64,000 nt of DNA from contig CAKAKS010000143.1 in assembly GCA_916700875.1 (NCBI GenBank), positions 1 through 64,000 on the forward strand. Reading direction: 5' to 3'. Below are positions 10,081 to 20,536 of this stretch, in pieces. Source of the DNA: Sebastes aleutianus (taxonomy: Eukaryota > Chordata > Actinopteri > Perciformes > Sebastidae). How positions within the stretch are numbered: position 1 is the stretch's first letter; every line of letters begins with the position of its first letter. The position numbers and the translations under genes are program-made. A model generated the notes under the pieces. It was not told the DNA's origin and did not search any database. It was given only the letters and a program-made list of their open reading frames with translations.

Positions 10081-11222
10081 TTTTTTCTTATGTTGATTGA
10101 AAGTTAGAAAGGTTTTTTTTTCTTCTTCAGGAATATGATGCCACACTGATATATATATATATATTATATCAGATATATAATATTCAAACCCAAGATGCCA
10201 TATTCTTTATGGCTGCAACATCTTATCAAATGTTGAGGTGACATGTGCATTATTTTATATTTATATACATTTATATATTTAGTAGTCTATATGTGGACAC
10301 ACTGAGCAGCGGGTATGAAGAGCCATCAGTTACCTGGACACACCTGCATTATGACTCTGCTGTTACCTACTGGTGTAACCAGGTTACTGTTGGGTTACCA
10401 CTTCACACTGACAGGGAAACACTTTGACACAAAGGCTCGTATTTGATCATTTGTCACCTGTTCACATGTCACCTTGGAGTTATACAACTGTATGTGTGCG
10501 ATGTTTATCCATGTTGACTTAAAAGTTGAAAACTGTATTTTGATTAACGTCCATCAGCGCCCTGTGTAGTACAGTACTGCAAGATAGTGAAGCCTACATG
10601 CATTTCTTGTATAATAACCACCAAAACAAAACAACTTAAAGATTTCTTAGTGTACATAATGTATATTTATTAGTATTAATAGGCTATTGTGTACAACTGA
10701 GACACAGTTTGACATACTTTATACATACAATCAGTTGCATCTGGCAAAACAGTAATATTCAGGTTACATCAAATTATCTATAACATTATCAGAGAGTTTT
10801 ATATTTCACTACTCCAAAGCTTACAGACATTCAAATTACATATAGTGTAGTTCTTATATAAACTTAAAATACAGTGCTATGGAAAAAAAACAATCAACAC
10901 AACAGGAATATAATAAACACAGTGATTACATGTAAGTTATGAAAATCAACACTGATCAAAATCTATTTTAATAAATCATGTGATACTGAACTATAGTAAT
11001 AACATTTGAACATGTCCACAGTGGATGTTATTTAAAGGACTAGTGTTATTGAATGATTCAGCCTGTTTAGTACAGATTGAGTGTACTACTGCTGACAGTT
11101 TTTCAGAGCAAATGTGTAGATTTTTAGATAGTTTTTAAAAAAAAAGCTTTTGTCTTCCATTAAATGTACTTAAGTCTAAAAACTTGCAGACACTTGTTGA
11201 AACCTGCCTTTAAAGGATACAG
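10081..11222 (-). other. IFIT-B downstream flank (duplicated unit)
   Basis: This follows the same order as 4900-6045: a (TA)n tract (10149-10167), the conserved flank, and a minus-strand AATAAA near 10660. No gene is visible. Confidence 0.55.
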
Positions 11223-11336
11223 CTTAATCAATAAGTGTGTACAGATTTTTTTAGGTAATGCAATACCTACATTTATTTTCTGGATTTAGAACCAGTGATG
11301 TTCAAAACACTATGGCTCTTGCAGGTTTTCCAGAAA
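11223..11336 (-). pseudogene. Vestige of a second IFIT 3' end
   Basis: Sequence of the C/E type 3' flank leads into a stop codon (11310-11312). The last eight IFIT codons (FLENLQEP) follow, and homology ends at 11336. It is therefore the tail of a lost IFIT copy lying downstream of IFIT-B. Nothing else of that copy remains. Confidence 0.7.
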
Positions 11337-11545
11337 GCTGTTTCTGAAAACATTTGAGGTGGGAAATAGACATTACAGTAACAGGATATTAATTTGATCA
11401 GTGCTGCCTAGTTTGACAGTTTGATCGGATGATTTTTTTTTCACAGACCATCTGTCTCATGCACTACTCTCAGGATGTAGTGAGTTTTATAAAAATACCT
11501 TTTTATCATATTTCTCAAAGTTACCAACTGCAGCTTTAAAGGTGT
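11337..11545. repeat. Dispersed repeat fragment
   Basis: This resembles 42118-42255 inside the Helitron-like units. Both contain a GAGG-GAAATAG-CATTA block and a TTTATAAAAATA-CTTTTTA block in the same order. It is a widespread-looking fish repeat. The class is not determined. Confidence 0.45.
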
Positions 11546-11555
11546 AAATATAATT

Positions 11556-11655
11556 CAACCAAAGTGCTTGTCAAATGGAAGTTGTGGAAGCTGAATCCTT
11601 CAAACTTTGTAACTTTATGAAATGCTGTTTGATCATTTGACAAGCACTTTGGTTG
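11556..11655. repeat. Perfect 22-bp inverted repeat (hairpin)
   Basis: Positions 11556-11577 are exactly complementary to 11634-11655, with a 56-base loop. It occurs only in the IFIT-B downstream region. It could be a tiny MITE or a structured RNA. No flanking target duplication is obvious. Confidence 0.7.
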
Positions 11656-12033
11656 ATGCATACTGACTACTTTAAGGCCAGATCATGCTAGTTTTTATAA
11701 TGGTGAAATTTTGCAAAAAAAAATCCATTTGTTTTAATGGAATTGCCATCAGAGGATTCATTTGCAGGGATGAAGTAAATGTGCTATGATTTGCATTGAA
11801 TAGGGATAGACTTCACTTCTTGCCTTGCCATGATCAGCAGGTCTTCACTGTAAGATTCTCACTTCCATTTTAACTTTATTTTAAGAAGAAGAAGAAACTT
11901 TTCAGCAATTTCCACAATTTTTTTCCACAAGTTTTCTTTTAAATGTAATACAATTAAGAAGTAAGTGCAGATTGTTTTGCAAATGTAATTCCTACATTTT
12001 ATAGTAGATTCAGAACCAGTCCTGTTAAAAACA

Positions 12034-13342
12034 CTATGGTTTTTGCAGGTTTGCCAGAAACTCCTCTATTTCTCTACACTTTCGGTTCCTGCCTTTGGCT
12101 TTAATCTTCTCCAGAGTTGTGATGCTGTTCCCACGAAAGGAGGATTGATGCGGTATTGCTGCTGCCTTCATGTGATATTGTATTGACCTTTGGTACTCCT
12201 GACGATAAAGGAATACGTGTTTTGCATAGCGGTTGTAAAGCATCTGTTTATCTGCAGGTTCCAGTTCCCTTTCTAGCAGTTCCTGGAATATCTGCTCGGC
12301 TTTAGCCTGGTCGTCATTGGATTTTACATAGATATCTGCGAGAGCTACATTCTTCAAAAGTGAAGAATGAGGGTAAAGAGAAATCGCCTCCTTATGGAGA
12401 CTGATTCCTCTGTCTATCATGCTTTGCTTTGGGCGACTGTCCCTGTAAAAAAGGATCTTCCATTTGTAACAGAGTGCAGCACATCTCTTCAGATAACGCT
12501 CATCTGGATGGTTTTCCAGAGCCTCGTCTGCCAATTCAATGGCCTCATCAACAGAAATATAATGATTGTAAACCCTTATTAATGGTTTAATACCACTGTA
12601 GCTGCTGACGGGATTTCTCAAAACCTTTCTGGCTAACTCTCGTGCTTCATCTTCAATTCTCTGTCCTTTCTTACCACATTGCTCAAGGTAGTAAGCAGCG
12701 AGGTACAAGTTCTCTGGATCCTGTTCCTTGGCGATTCTCATTTTCTCCAACATGTCAGCCCCAAACTTTTTGTTGCTGTGCTTTAAAGCCTTCACTAACC
12801 CTATTATGTGACTGGTGTTCCACTCCACCATGTCCGGCTGCATCTTGATGGCTCTCTGGAAGTAATCTGCAGCCAGCTGCCTTTTATCTCCGCTGAACTT
12901 CATCAGGGTCCAGGCTTTTTCAGCGCAGATCTCTGGATGGAGCTCGTCCTGGGATGGAGATGGGTATTTATTTTTCAGGGCGTCGATCTTTGTCAGGTAA
13001 GCCTGACTCTCTGCTTGGTCTCCCCGGTGGTGGTTCAGCCAAGCCAGGTTCCCGTAGTTCACCACTAACCAGGGACCCTCATCTGCACTTCTCATCTGGC
13101 GGAAGGCCTCTGCAGCCTTGTTGAACAAACTCTGGGCGTCTTCAGTCAACCCCAGCTTGTATTGAACGAACCCCCGCAGGTTGTAAATGTGACCCAGCCA
13201 GCTGTTTCCCTCCTCTGTGCCGATGTCCTCGAACGTTTCCCTGCGACGTAGAAGTACGGACCTGCTGGGGTCCAGATCCCAGGTGAAGTGGCACTGCAGG
13301 GCCTCCAGTTTGGACTCCAGTGTAGTTTCACTCTGAGCAGCA
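12034..13342 (-). CDS. ifit: IFIT-B, main coding exon (exon 2)
   Basis: Paralogue of IFIT-A with the same acceptor (exon begins at 13342), a TAG stop at 12034 and the same length (about 438 residues with exon 1). The N-terminal MMSAAQSETTLE start and the LEALQCHFTWDLDPSRSVLLRR segment are shared with A. Differences concentrate in the second half (for example RVYNHYISVDEAIELADEAL and YRDSRPKQSMIDRGISLHKE). TPR-like helices occur in the same order as in A. The frame is intact. The whole unit, including intron transposons, is a copy of the A unit, which indicates a recent tandem duplication of roughly 5.7 kb. Product and role are as for IFIT-A. Diverged residues in the C-terminal half may alter ligand choice, which is inference only. 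Confidence 0.93.
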
Positions 13343-13565
13343 CTGATGGGGAATATGAATAACAAATATTAAAACACATCATCATTATGTTAATATAATA
13401 TGCTCTTAAGGGTGCTATGTTTGGATAACCACTGTACAGCATGTGAGGAAGGAAGGACGGAAAGAGGGAAGGAAGGAAAATATGGATTAAAAAGCATTGA
13501 ATAGACAGCAAATAAACAAAGTCAGGAAAAATGAATGGGCCAGTAATAAGGAAATAAAACATCCA

Positions 13566-13806
13566 TCCATTTTCCATTCCCTCTCACTAGTAACTTTTTC
13601 CATCTCCTCCTGGGTATCCCGAGGCTTTCCCAAGACAGATGAGATATATAATCTCCAGGGTGTTCTGGGTCTACCACGGGGTGTCCAACTAGGTGAACGG
13701 GAAAACCTCCAAAAGAAGGCGCCCAGGACGCATCCTGATCAGATGTCCAAACCACCTCAACTGGCTCCTTTCTACACGATGTCTGAGCTCACTTACCCTA
13801 TCTCTG
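13566..13806 (-). mobile_element. LINE fragment, IFIT-B intron, part 1
   Basis: Copy of 7815-8057, with the same C-terminal LINE reading (VERSQLRWFGHLIRM). It shows that the insertion predates the A/B duplication. Confidence 0.62.
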
Positions 13807-14422
13807 ACGTCCTGGCCACACTGCCTGCATGAGCAGTGTGTGCGGAACCTCTTGCTTTTTATTTTAGCGCCCATGTTAACAGGTTAGAGCAGCCACACAG
13901 CCCATGTGAGTAGCGCGGCTCGGCATGTATAGAGATCGAGGTGTTGCCTATGTTTTCGCGTGACGAGCGCATTTTTCAGCAAAAATAGACAGTGAAAATG
14001 ATCTTTTGACACTATATTGACATCATATCAGTAACATTACTAGTGTCAATGTCTATATCTGTACATTACGTCACAGACATGAAAACACTTGTTGTTTCTG
14101 TTTCAAAATAAAAGACCTCTAGCATTTTTTTTTTTACAGAATCCCTTCATTTGTAAACACAAGGCTTTTATTCTGAAATATTTGCAGGGCAGTGTTGTGG
14201 AAAATGTAGTGACGTGTGCGGCTCCATGAATTAATAGAGTACCAGCTTTTAATTGTGGAAATACGGTAGTAATAGCACAAAGTAAAGAAAGGGCTAGCAG
14301 TAGCAACGCAGCAGCAACGCAGCAGCAACGCTGTCTGTGTGGACACCACAAGCGTGCGAGCCGCAGCAGCTCAGCGACGGAGTCGACATGCGCTGCTCAC
14401 GCAGGCAGTGTGGCCGGGGCGT
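13807..14422. mobile_element. MITE in LINE fragment, IFIT-B intron
   Basis: Copy of 8058-8666 with the same ACG-CC-GGCCACACTGCC terminal inverted repeats. It differs mainly by a small GCAGCAACGCAGCAGCAAC length change near 14305-14330. Confidence 0.62.
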
Positions 14423-14590
14423 AAGCCTGAGCCCAGCTAGGAAACTCATTTTGACCGCTTGTGTCTGTGATCTCATTCTTCTGATCAATATACAAAGCTC
14501 ATTACTATAGGTGATGCAACGTAGACCGAAAGCTTTCCCTTCCAACTCAGCTCTCTTAACGGTTTGCCAGAACTTCCTTGAGGCCACCAA
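14423..14590 (-). mobile_element. LINE fragment, IFIT-B intron, part 2
   Basis: Continuation of the split LINE, a copy of 8667-8840. A GA-rich tract (14615-14800) follows, and after that nothing recognisable is seen up to exon 1. Confidence 0.5.
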
Positions 14591-15529
14591 AAGTCTTTCT
14601 CCAAAAACGGCAATGGGCTAAGAAATAAGGAAAGAGAGCTGTAAGAGGCGAGGAAGAAATGGAAGGAAGGGAGAAAGGAAGGGAGGAAATGAGAAGAGAA
14701 TAATGGGAAAAATGGATGAAAAGACAAAGAAAAGAAAGAAGAGAACAAACGAAGACAGGACAGGAAATAAGACATGAGGAAAGAACTCAAGAAAGATGGC
14801 TGAAAGCAGAGCCTCAACTTCCACTGGAAACACATTACAGCAAAAGTTAAATAAAAAGAACACAATTAATTCATTAAATTAAAACAAAATACAAATATTT
14901 AGCATTTCTCCAATTTCTTCACCATAATTACATTCCTGGTAGTGGGTGAAACTTTCAGAAAACAACTGATCAGTAATCATTTTATTTTATTTTTTTTAAA
15001 GAAAATAGCAATAAACTTTAAAATCCCTCTGGCCCTGGCTGAAAGGGAAAAAGGACGAAAGGAAAAGAACAAGAAACATATTAGAGAGAAAAGTAGGCCT
15101 AAGTAAAAAATAAAGCAAGGAAATTGGGAGTGAAAACTGGATCCATAATGTCAAAGTCTAGATGAAATGAAAAATGCCTTTTTATATTGTGGACCTATTT
15201 AACAAAACATGCATAAAAAAATACCAAAAATCAATTCCATGGTATTTCTTTTTTTTAAAAATCAAAATCCATCCATCTTTTCCTTCCTGTAAACAAAGCC
15301 CGCCTACTTTTTTAGCGGTCCAATCAAATGCGAAGGATCTGATTTCATTCCCTCTCCTGACTGGACACCGCTCATATATTCCCTTTCAGAAGCTAAAGAC
15401 TCTAACTTCCGTTTCACTGCAACTTTAATATTTCAGGCTCTGGGACTCAATGATAAGATATTAAATAAATCACAATGAAACTTATTATTTACTCCAACAA
15501 TGATATGAAATGCAGAAGCAGCTACTCAC

Positions 15530-15537
15530 CTCATCAT
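15530..15537 (-). CDS. ifit: IFIT-B first coding exon (ATG ATG AG)
   Basis: Same ATGATGAG exon and GTGAGTAG donor as IFIT-A. The intron is 13343-15529. It splices to exon 2 to encode M-M-S-A-A-Q. Confidence 0.85.
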
Positions 15538-15840
15538 TCAGCTGTTTCCTCGACTCAGTAGTTCTCTAAATATTGGGCTGTTTGTTGCTCTTGATGCTGG
15601 ATTTGGGTTCGCTGGTATAAAGTCAGTGATGTCCAACTTCTGCTTTGTTGTAAATGATGTGATGTTGTTGAAGACACAGCTTTAAATGTTCACCAAGTCG
15701 AAGCAGACTGTAGAGGAGGGGCATTTGAGCATAGTGTCATGTGTTCAGTCTTAATGCGCCTTGACTTTCGTTTCCCAGGAATGGAAACCTACAGCCACAT
15801 CTGAATAAACTAAAACATGACTCATCAAATTTGTCATGAT
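15538..15840 (-). promoter_or_regulatory. IFIT-B promoter with ISRE-like site
   Basis: The minus strand at 15764-15776 reads GGGAAACGAAAGT, that is GGAA-AC-GAAA. It differs from IFIT-A by loss of one A, which changes the ISRE core into a pattern that also matches an ETS-IRF composite site. Position relative to the start codon is conserved. Confidence 0.62.
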
Positions 15841-17064
15841 ATTTTTTCTTATGTTGATTGAAAGTTAGAAAGTTGTATTTCTTCTTGAGGAATATGATGC
15901 CACACTGATATATATATATATATATTATATATCAGATATATAATATTCAAACCCAAGATGCCATATTCTTTATGGCTGCAACATCTTATCAAATATTAAG
16001 GTGACATGTGCATTATTTTATATTTATATGCATTTATATATTTAGTAGCCTATATGTGGACACACTGAGCAGCGGGTATGAAGAGCCATCAGTTACCTGG
16101 ACACACCTGCATTATGACTCTGCTGTTACCTACTGGTGTAACCAGGTTACTGTTGGGTTACCACTTCACACTGACAGGGAAACACTTTGACACAAAGGCT
16201 CGTATTTGATCATTTGTCACCTGTTCACATGTCACCTTGGAGTTATACAACTGTATGTGTGCGATGTTCATCCATGTTGACTTACAAGTTGAAAGTTGTA
16301 TTTTGATTAACGTCCATCAGCGCCCTGTGTAGTACAGTACTGCAAGATAGTGAAGCCTACATGAATTTCTTGTATAATAACCACCAAAACAAAACAACTT
16401 AAAGATTTCTTAGTGTACATAATGTATATTTATTAGTATTAATAGGCTATTGTGTACAACTGAGACACAGCTTGACATACTTTATACATACAATCAGTTG
16501 CATCTGGCAATAATATTCAAGTTACATCAAATTATCTATAACATTATCAGAGAGTTTTATATTTCACTACTCCAAAGCTTACAGACATTCAAATTACATA
16601 TAGTGTAGTTCTTATATAAACTTAAAATACAGTGCTATGGAAAAAAAACAATCAACACAACAGGAATATAATAAACACAGTGATTACATGTAAGTTATGA
16701 AAAACAACACTGATCAAAATCTATTTTAATAAATCATGTGATACTGAATTATAGTAATAACATTTGAACATGTCCACAGTGGATGTTATTTAAAGGACTA
16801 GAGTTATTGAATGATTCGGCCTGTTTAGTACAAATTGAGTGTACTACTGCTGACAGTTTTTCAGAGCAAATGAGTAGATTTTTAGATAGTTTTTAAAAAA
16901 AGCTTTTGTCTTCCATTAAATGTACTTAAGTCTAAAAACTTACAGACACTTGTTGAAACCTGCCTTTAAAGGATACAGCTTAATCAATAAGTGCGTACAG
17001 ATTATTTTAGGTAATGCAATACCTAAATTTTTGTTCTGGATTTAGAACCAGTGATGTTCAAAAC
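15841..17064 (-). other. IFIT-C downstream flank (duplicated unit)
   Basis: Conserved unit flank with a (TA)n tract near 15908-15927 and a minus-strand AATAAA near 16424. No gene is visible. The family stop codon, now out of frame, lies at 17065-17067. Confidence 0.5.
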
Positions 17065-17132
17065 ACTATGGCTCTTGCAGGTTTTCCAGAAACTCCTCTA
17101 TTTCTCTACACATTTGGTTCCTGCCTTTGGCT

Positions 17133-18372
17133 TTATTCTTCTTCCAGGACTTTGATGCTGTTCCCACGATAGAAGGATTGATGCGGTATCGCTGCCGCCT
17201 TCATGTGATATTGTATTGACCTTTGGTACTCCCGTCGCTCGAAGATTAAATATTTTGCGTAGTAGTTGTAAAGGACCTGCTTCTCTGGAGGTTCCAGATC
17301 CCTTTCTAGCAGTTCCTGATACATCTGCTCAGCTTTAGCCTGGCCGTGATTGGATTTTGCGTACATATTTGCGAGGTCTAGTTCCTTCACAAGTGAAGAA
17401 TGAGGGTAAAGAGAAATCACCTCCTCATGGAGACTGATTGCTCTGTCTATCATGCTTTGCTTTGGGCGACTGTCCCTGAAAAAAAGGATCTTCCATTTGT
17501 AGCAGAGTGCAGCACATCTCTTCAGATAACGCTCATCTGGATGGTTTTCCAGAGCCTCGTCTGCCAATTCAATGGCCTCATCAATAGAAACATAGTTTCT
17601 GTAAACCCTTATTAATGGTTTCATACCACTGTAGCTGCTGACGGGATTTCTCAAAACCTTTCTGGCTAACTCTCGTGCTTCATCTTCAATTCTCTCTCCT
17701 TTCTTAGCACATTGCTCAAGGTAGTAAGCAGCGAGGTACAAGTTCTCTGGATCCTGTTCCTTGGCGATTCTCACTTTCTCCAACATGTCAGCCTCCAGCC
17801 CCGTGTTGCTGTGTTTAAAAGCTCTCGCTAACACTAAGACGTGGCTGGTGTTCCACTCCACCATGTCCGGCTGCATCTTGATGGCTCTCTGGAAGTAATC
17901 TGCAGCCAGATTTTTGTCTGTGCTGAACTTCATCAGGGTCCAGGCTTTTTCAGCGTAGATCTCTGGATGGAGCTCGTCCTGGGATGGAGATGGGTATTTA
18001 TTCATCAGGGCGTCGATCTTTGTCAGGTAAGCCTGACTCTCTGCTTGGTCTCCCAGGTGGTGGTTCAGCCAAGCCAGGTTCCCGTAGTTCACCACTAACC
18101 AGGGACCCTCATCTGCACTTCTCATCTGGCGGAAGGCCTCTGCAGCCTTGTTGAACAAACTCTGGGCGTCTTCAGTCAACCCCAGCTTGTATTGAATGAA
18201 CCCCCGCAGGTTGTAAATGTGACCCAGCCAGCTGTTTCCCTCCTCTGTGCCGATGTCCTCCAGCTGGTCCCTGAGATGGAAAAGTTTGTTCCTGCTGGGG
18301 TCCAGATCCCAGGTGAAGTGGCACTGCAGGGCCTCCAGTTTGGACACCAGTGTTGTTTGACTCTGAGCAGCA
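17133..18372 (-). CDS. ifit: IFIT-C, main coding exon with C-terminal frameshift
   Basis: Exon 2 begins at 18372 (acceptor ATCAG, then TGCTGCTCAGAGTC). The frame closes early at TAA 17133-17135, giving about 415 residues with exon 1. Comparison with IFIT-E and -D shows one extra base in the CTTCCAGG region (17141-17148). The last residues become SIKVLEEE instead of the usual SIK-LKK tail, and about 23 residues ending in EEFLENLQEP are lost. The N-terminus is of the D type (SAAQSQTTLVSKLEAL), while the middle (NTSHVLVLARAFKHSNT) is of the E type. The remaining TPR region is open. It may still be made as a slightly short protein, or be in early decay. An assembly or sequencing error at one base is the alternative. 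Confidence 0.85.
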
Positions 18373-18589
18373 CTGATGGAGAGTAAAAATAACAAATATT
18401 AAAACACATCACCAGTAGGTTAAAGTAATATGCTCTTAATGTACGTGTGCTATGTTTGGATAACCACTGTTCATCTCATTTGGAGGAAGGGAGGAACATA
18501 GAAATGGAGTTAGGAGCATTGAATGGACAGGAAGGAAATAAGGAGGGAAAGATTTTCTTTTCTATTTGTTAGTTGCCTTCTGGAGCTGG

Positions 18590-18666
18590 AAAAGAAAATA
18601 ATTTCACTACACGTTGTACTGTGTATGGTTGTATATGTGATAAATAAACGTGATTTGATTTGATAG
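18590..18666 (+). repeat. Retroposon 3' tail fragment
   Basis: Sequence ending GATAAATAAACGTGATTTG(ATTTGAT) resembles 3' tails of fish LINE/SINE copies. It is shared with 36237-36309 in the IFIT-D intron. Confidence 0.4.
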
Positions 18667-18669
18667 ACA

Positions 18670-19270
18670 GCAAGGAAATCAGGAATAAGGAGGGAATGGA
18701 GGGGGGTGGAAATGGATTAAAGAGTATTAGAGGATAGGAAGGAAATAAGGAAGGAGTAATGAAAGAAGAGAGGATAGGAAGGAAAAGAATATGGACCAAC
18801 AGACGGCTGGAAAGAAAAAGTAGGCTTAAAGATAATAAGGAAAAGCAAATTACATAAAGAAGTAAAACTTGAAATGGGAACAGAGGACAAAGGAAGGAAA
18901 ATTAGTGGATGGAAAGGAAGGAAATGGGTAAGGAAATGAGGGAAGGAATGGATAAGAGAAGAAGTAACAGAGAGAGGATAAAAACATGGAGGACAAGAAG
19001 GAACAAAGGATGAAAGAAAACACAAAGGGGAATGAGGTATGCAATGAATAAATAAATAAAGGAAGAAACAGAGTGAGGCAGGAGGAGAAAAAGAAGGAGG
19101 GGAGGAAGAAAATACAAAAGGGAATAAGGCAAGAGATAAGAAAAAGATGGCTGAAAGAGATAAGGAAGGAGGAGGCAAGTAAGGAAGGTAGGAAGAAAAT
19201 GACAGAAATGGTGTGAGACACAGGAAAGCAAGGAAGACAGGAAGGATGAAATGGTTTAATGATAATAGGA
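18670..19270. repeat. GA-rich low-complexity region (IFIT-C intron)
   Basis: About 600 bases of purine-rich (GGAAGGAAAT-like) sequence, also present at 36310-36940 in IFIT-D. The long minus-strand frames of Phe, Ser, Leu and Pro here are compositional, not genes. Confidence 0.75.
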
Positions 19271-19348
19271 TAATAATAACAACAACAACAACTGTAAGAG
19301 CCAGAAAAATGATGCTGACACATACTGAGGTTGTGGTGTAATTCACTG

Positions 19349-19410
19349 TCAGGAACACTAGGTGGCGCTGTGTTAATTGCCTGACCCAGCCACGGGTATA
19401 TAGGTAGGAA
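19349..19410 (+). repeat. BEL/Pao-like LTR, left part, split by insertion
   Basis: Sequence starting TGTCAGGAACACTAGGTGG and containing a TATATAGG box matches 36999-37062 in IFIT-D, where it continues without interruption into TGTTGTGTTGACGTCAGGG. In IFIT-C the continuation is at 29969. I read this as an LTR because IFIT-D also carries an internal integrase fragment of that class. This is an inference. Confidence 0.45.
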
Positions 19411-19635
19411 ATCGAGCGTAGCGTTAGTTCAGGCAGGCCATGATGTCAAACTCTGCTCCTACACGGCTATCGGCTGATACAGCTGATCTTAAGCCAGCCC
19501 AATCAGCTGATGCATCAGCTGACGGATCAGCTGATTCCTCTCTATGCATTCATTGGTAAATTTCATACAGGGCGCCTTATTTAAGCTGCTTCAGCCGGCC
19601 TACCGTTGCTGCTTCCTCTACAAGCCGCTCGCAAC
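19411..19635 (+). repeat. Split direct repeat A1
   Basis: 225-base repeat of 29104-29328 with one mismatch seen by eye (GTCAAAC versus GTCAAGC). It contains several CAGCTG motifs, including a perfect 20-base palindrome at 19503-19522. Confidence 0.9.
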
Positions 19636-20349
19636 ATGAGAACAACCAGATTTTCCACGTACAAGCTTCAACTTACCCTGCTGCTCGTCATGTCGATTTC
19701 CGTCCATGATGACTGGGCTATGGAGTCACAACAACAGCATCCGAGGCAGAGGAAGCCATCGGCAAAGAGAGCCCGTTCCCTATCCGCCGGAGCTCGCATC
19801 TGATAAGTAGACATTCAAGTTCTGCTCCCAGCATTTCCTAATGGCCAGTGTCCAGGCTCCTACAAGTCCTACCACATCACGGCTCCAGTCGGGTCTCCTC
19901 ATGAAGAGCTTTTTGAAATGTTTTTGGAAAGCGTCCATGGCGAAACTCCACCAGCAGATCTTCTCAAATCCTGTGCTCCCAGGAAAGCCGCTGAGAAAAG
20001 GAAAGAAAGTGCCCGAAACTCCGCTGCAGTCCCAGCTACGGCCGCTGAGCCGCCATCCAAAAGAGCACGAGATCCAGCGGTCCAAGCCCCGGTCCGAGCC
20101 CTGGTCCGAGGCCCGGTCCAAGCCCGGTCCAAGCCCCGGTCCAAGCCCCGGTCCAAGCCCAGCAGTCCAAGCTCCAGCGGCCCGAGCTACAGCCCCGGCA
20201 GCCGGCTCCCTGGAGCAGGAGGACAACCCTGTCATGACAGCTCTATCCAGCATCCAGTCATCACTCGCCAATATGACTCCAGATCCAAGCCCTGGAGTCC
20301 GTGTCGGCATCTCCAGCAAGCCGGCTTCTTTCAAAACACGGAAGGGACG
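19636..20349 (+). pseudogene. Gag-like region of the YR retrotransposon
   Basis: Fragments in different frames form a basic, proline-rich protein. Examples are SAKRARSLSAGAR near 19770, APRKAAEKRKESARNS near 19978, and SKPRSKPRSK from a CCGGTCCAAGCC minirepeat at 20090-20160. The position right after A1 fits the first ORF (gag) of Ngaro-like elements. Frames switch between 19841 and 20350, so it is broken. The L1 inserted at 20349 cuts its 3' end. Confidence 0.55.
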
Positions 20350-20536
20350 AAAAAAGGTTGAATCCCGGGGGCGTGGCCAGACGCAAATGGAGTAAGACGT
20401 ACTTTTCAGAGCTCCTGCAGAATCCCGACTAATTTCGTATTTAAACGACATTTTCATTTTAAAAAAGCACACAAAAAGCTTAGAATCTACCCTCAACTAA
20501 TCAAGGTGTAGTTAAAGGTTGGTAAAATCGACGTGG

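Noticed and set aside
11556..11577. microRNA of the miR-17/miR-430 seed type (AAAGTGCTTG)
   Set aside because: Only the seed-like string matches. The 56-base loop and perfect stem are not typical, and one short match is not evidence.
18717..19358. Long minus-strand open frame (213 codons) rich in Phe, Ser, Leu and Pro
   Set aside because: It lies in a GA-rich low-complexity tract. The same frames appear in all such tracts and lack a start context, domain or conservation pattern.
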